Assembly (NCBI RefSeq): GCF_900116255.1
Contig: NZ_FPAI01000008.1
Span: 1-64,000 of the forward strand
Direction of reading: 5' to 3'
DNA length: 64,000 bases
Source: Halolactibacillus miurensis
Lineage (GTDB): Bacteria; Bacillota; Bacilli; Bacillales; Amphibacillaceae
A program made the position numbers and the translations under genes. Numbering within the stretch: the stretch's first letter is position 1; every line of letters begins with the position of its first letter. Of the stretch, positions 62,733 through 64,000 are shown in pieces. The notes below the pieces were generated by a model that was not told where the DNA came from, ran no database searches, and was given only the letters and a program-made list of their open reading frames with translations.

Positions 62733-62767
62733 AACAACCATACAATGTCGTGTGGTTGTTTTATTTT
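62733..62767 (+). terminator. Terminator of the chemoreceptor gene
   Basis: AACAACCATAC pairs with GTGTGGTTGTT with one G-T pair, then TTATTTTCTTT. Confidence 0.88.
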
Positions 62768-62824
62768 CTTTAAAAAGGGAAAGGTGTATATGAGAAAGAT
62801 TCTTACTAAAGGAGTGGATCATCT

Positions 62825-63829
62825 ATGACACAAAAGGTCAGATGGGGAGTTTTAAGTACCGCAAGTATTGCGCAAAATCATGTGATTCCGGCATTTATGC
62901 GCGCAGAAAATGCAGAAGTTGTGGCGATTTCGAGTTTAAGCGGAAGAGCGGAAGAAGTTGCTGAGGCTTTAGGGATTGAAAAAGCCTATGATAGCTATCA
63001 TGAAGTACTTGATGATGAGACGATTGATGCGGTCTATATTCCGTTACCAAACAGCCTGCATAAAGAATGGGCCATACGTGCCGCGTATAAGAAAAAGCAT
63101 ATCCTTGTTGAAAAGCCGATGGCTTTATCAAGTACTGACGTACTAGAAATTAAGCAAGCGTGTTTAGATAATGATGTCATGATCATGGAAGCTTTTATGT
63201 ATATGTTACATCCACAACACCAACGCGTGAAAGCACTTATTGAAGAAGGCGCGATTGGTGAGGTCAAACATTTCGAATCAACCTTTACTTTCTATTTAGC
63301 CGACCGCGACAGTAATATCCGGATGGAAAAAGAATTAGGTGGCGGCAGTTTGTATGATGTTGGAAGTTACAACGTTCATGCGATGCGGTATATATTAAAC
63401 GAAGAACCGATTTCCGTTAGAAGTGATGCGGTGATAGATGAAGCATCAGGCGTTGACTTAACAAGTGTCAGCTATTACACGTTCAAGTCAGGCGTGACCG
63501 CTTCTTTAACAAGTAGCTTCGATCACTTCCATCAAAACGCCTATAAAGTTATCGGTACCGAAGGGATGATTACGGTCCCATACGCCTATCGACCAGATAA
63601 TCACGGGGGACTTGGTGAAGTTATTCTACAGACAAATACGTATACAAAAACAGAAACCTTTATGAATGACCTATATCGAGATGAAGCAGAACATATCTCG
63701 TATGCCATTTTAAACAATCAAGAGCCCATAAACACGCTGACAAACAGTTACCAAAATATGCGTGTCTTAGAATCAACAACCGCATCATTTACACATAACG
63801 AAACCGTTACGATTGATAATGATGAGTAA
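62825..63829 (+). CDS. Gfo/Idh/MocA-family oxidoreductase
   Basis: NAD(P)-dependent sugar or polyol dehydrogenase of 334 residues. Rossmann domain 1-125 with GVLSTASIAQNHVIP, the catalytic Lys in VEKPMA and the C-terminal domain with MYMLHPQHQRVKALI. The sequence resembles D-xylose/dihydrodiol dehydrogenases, so a pentose substrate is possible. Ribosome site AAAGGAG. A terminator (63876) follows. Confidence 0.9.
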   Translation: MTQKVRWGVLSTASIAQNHVIPAFMRAENAEVVAISSLSGRAEEVAEALGIEKAYDSYHEVLDDETIDAVYIPLPNSLHKEWAIRAAYKKKHILVEKPMALSSTDVLEIKQACLDNDVMIMEAFMYMLHPQHQRVKALIEEGAIGEVKHFESTFTFYLADRDSNIRMEKELGGGSLYDVGSYNVHAMRYILNEEPISVRSDAVIDEASGVDLTSVSYYTFKSGVTASLTSSFDHFHQNAYKVIGTEGMITVPYAYRPDNHGGLGEVILQTNTYTKTETFMNDLYRDEAEHISYAILNNQEPINTLTNSYQNMRVLESTTASFTHNETVTIDNDE

Positions 63830-63875
63830 CCTCATTCACTAAAGACAGATAGAAGCTTTTAATCATCTTAACCAA

Positions 63876-63910
63876 CGAAAAAGCACCGGCCACTGGCAGG
63901 TGCTTTTTCG
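63876..63910. terminator. Bidirectional terminator at the right end
   Basis: CGAAAAAGCACC (63876-63887) and GGTGCTTTTTCG (63899-63910) pair perfectly. The last 90 bases are AT-rich and hold nothing I can support. Confidence 0.9.
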
Positions 63911-64000
63911 TATATCCCCTGAGATATATTCATAACGTTGATACTAAGATGTTAAACAAGATCCATAAACACTTGATACATTTTTTTATTGATTGTATTT

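Noticed and set aside
1-64000. CRISPR, prophage, insertion sequence or tRNA
   Set aside because: No regularly spaced repeats, no transposase or integrase motif and no tRNA cloverleaf were seen on reading both strands.

Overview
The window looks like chromosome of a low-GC Gram-positive bacterium of the Bacillaceae, probably a halophilic or alkaliphilic sugar fermenter. I base this on AbrB, PgcA, MetI and YfmL relatives, catabolite-responsive (cre) boxes, strong AGGAGG ribosome sites with frequent GTG and TTG starts, SAM-I, preQ1-I and c-di-GMP-I riboswitches, and very acidic secreted proteins. The genus is not settled. I see no rRNA, tRNA, insertion sequence, phage gene or CRISPR array.

Layout. 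1-3600: fructose PTS (FruA) and an EAL-domain protein. 3.8-14.2 kb (minus): a cell-wall-anchored modular GH43 arabinanase, phosphoglucomutase, a GH42 beta-galactosidase and its AraC regulator. 14.4-17.3 kb (plus): an atypical PRPP synthetase paralogue, a DUF1295 membrane protein and a preQ1-controlled QueT transporter. 17.5-22 kb: c-di-GMP genes (a PAS-GGDEF cyclase, then a c-di-GMP riboswitch, a CheY-like protein and a PAS-GGDEF-EAL protein). 22.1-34.6 kb (minus): one eight-gene operon holding two complete CUT1 sugar importers without ATPase, around a beta-propeller/TPR/YIP1 membrane protein and a DUF5696 protein, with a divergent ArsR-type regulator. 35.9-41.1 kb: AbrB, TetR plus CocE-type hydrolase, and CoA-disulfide reductase with rhodanese. 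41.4-49.4 kb: aldose epimerase, SAM-riboswitch-controlled MetI, AbgT transporter, ArsR/ACR3, hemolysin III and a YfmL-like helicase. 49.6-56.3 kb: a second GH43, a DUF1538/DUF1538/PII operon and a glucose-family PTS with a phosphatase. 56.4-64 kb: a second c-di-GMP riboswitch controlling a membrane diguanylate cyclase plus a solute-binding lipoprotein, an ATP-grasp ligase, a chemoreceptor and a Gfo/Idh/MocA oxidoreductase.

How the genes work together. The secreted GH43 enzymes, GH42 and the dual importer fit uptake of an arabinan- or arabinogalactan-type plant or algal polysaccharide. Both GH43 genes and the importer operon share a TATACGTATA palindrome and a cre box at their promoters, which suggests one regulon under substrate induction and catabolite repression. 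Three GGDEF proteins, two EAL proteins, a CheY-like protein, a chemoreceptor and two c-di-GMP riboswitches point to tight second-messenger control of motility or attachment. The least described parts are the dual-importer operon, the riboswitch-controlled cyclase/binding-protein pair and the PII-linked DUF1538 pair.
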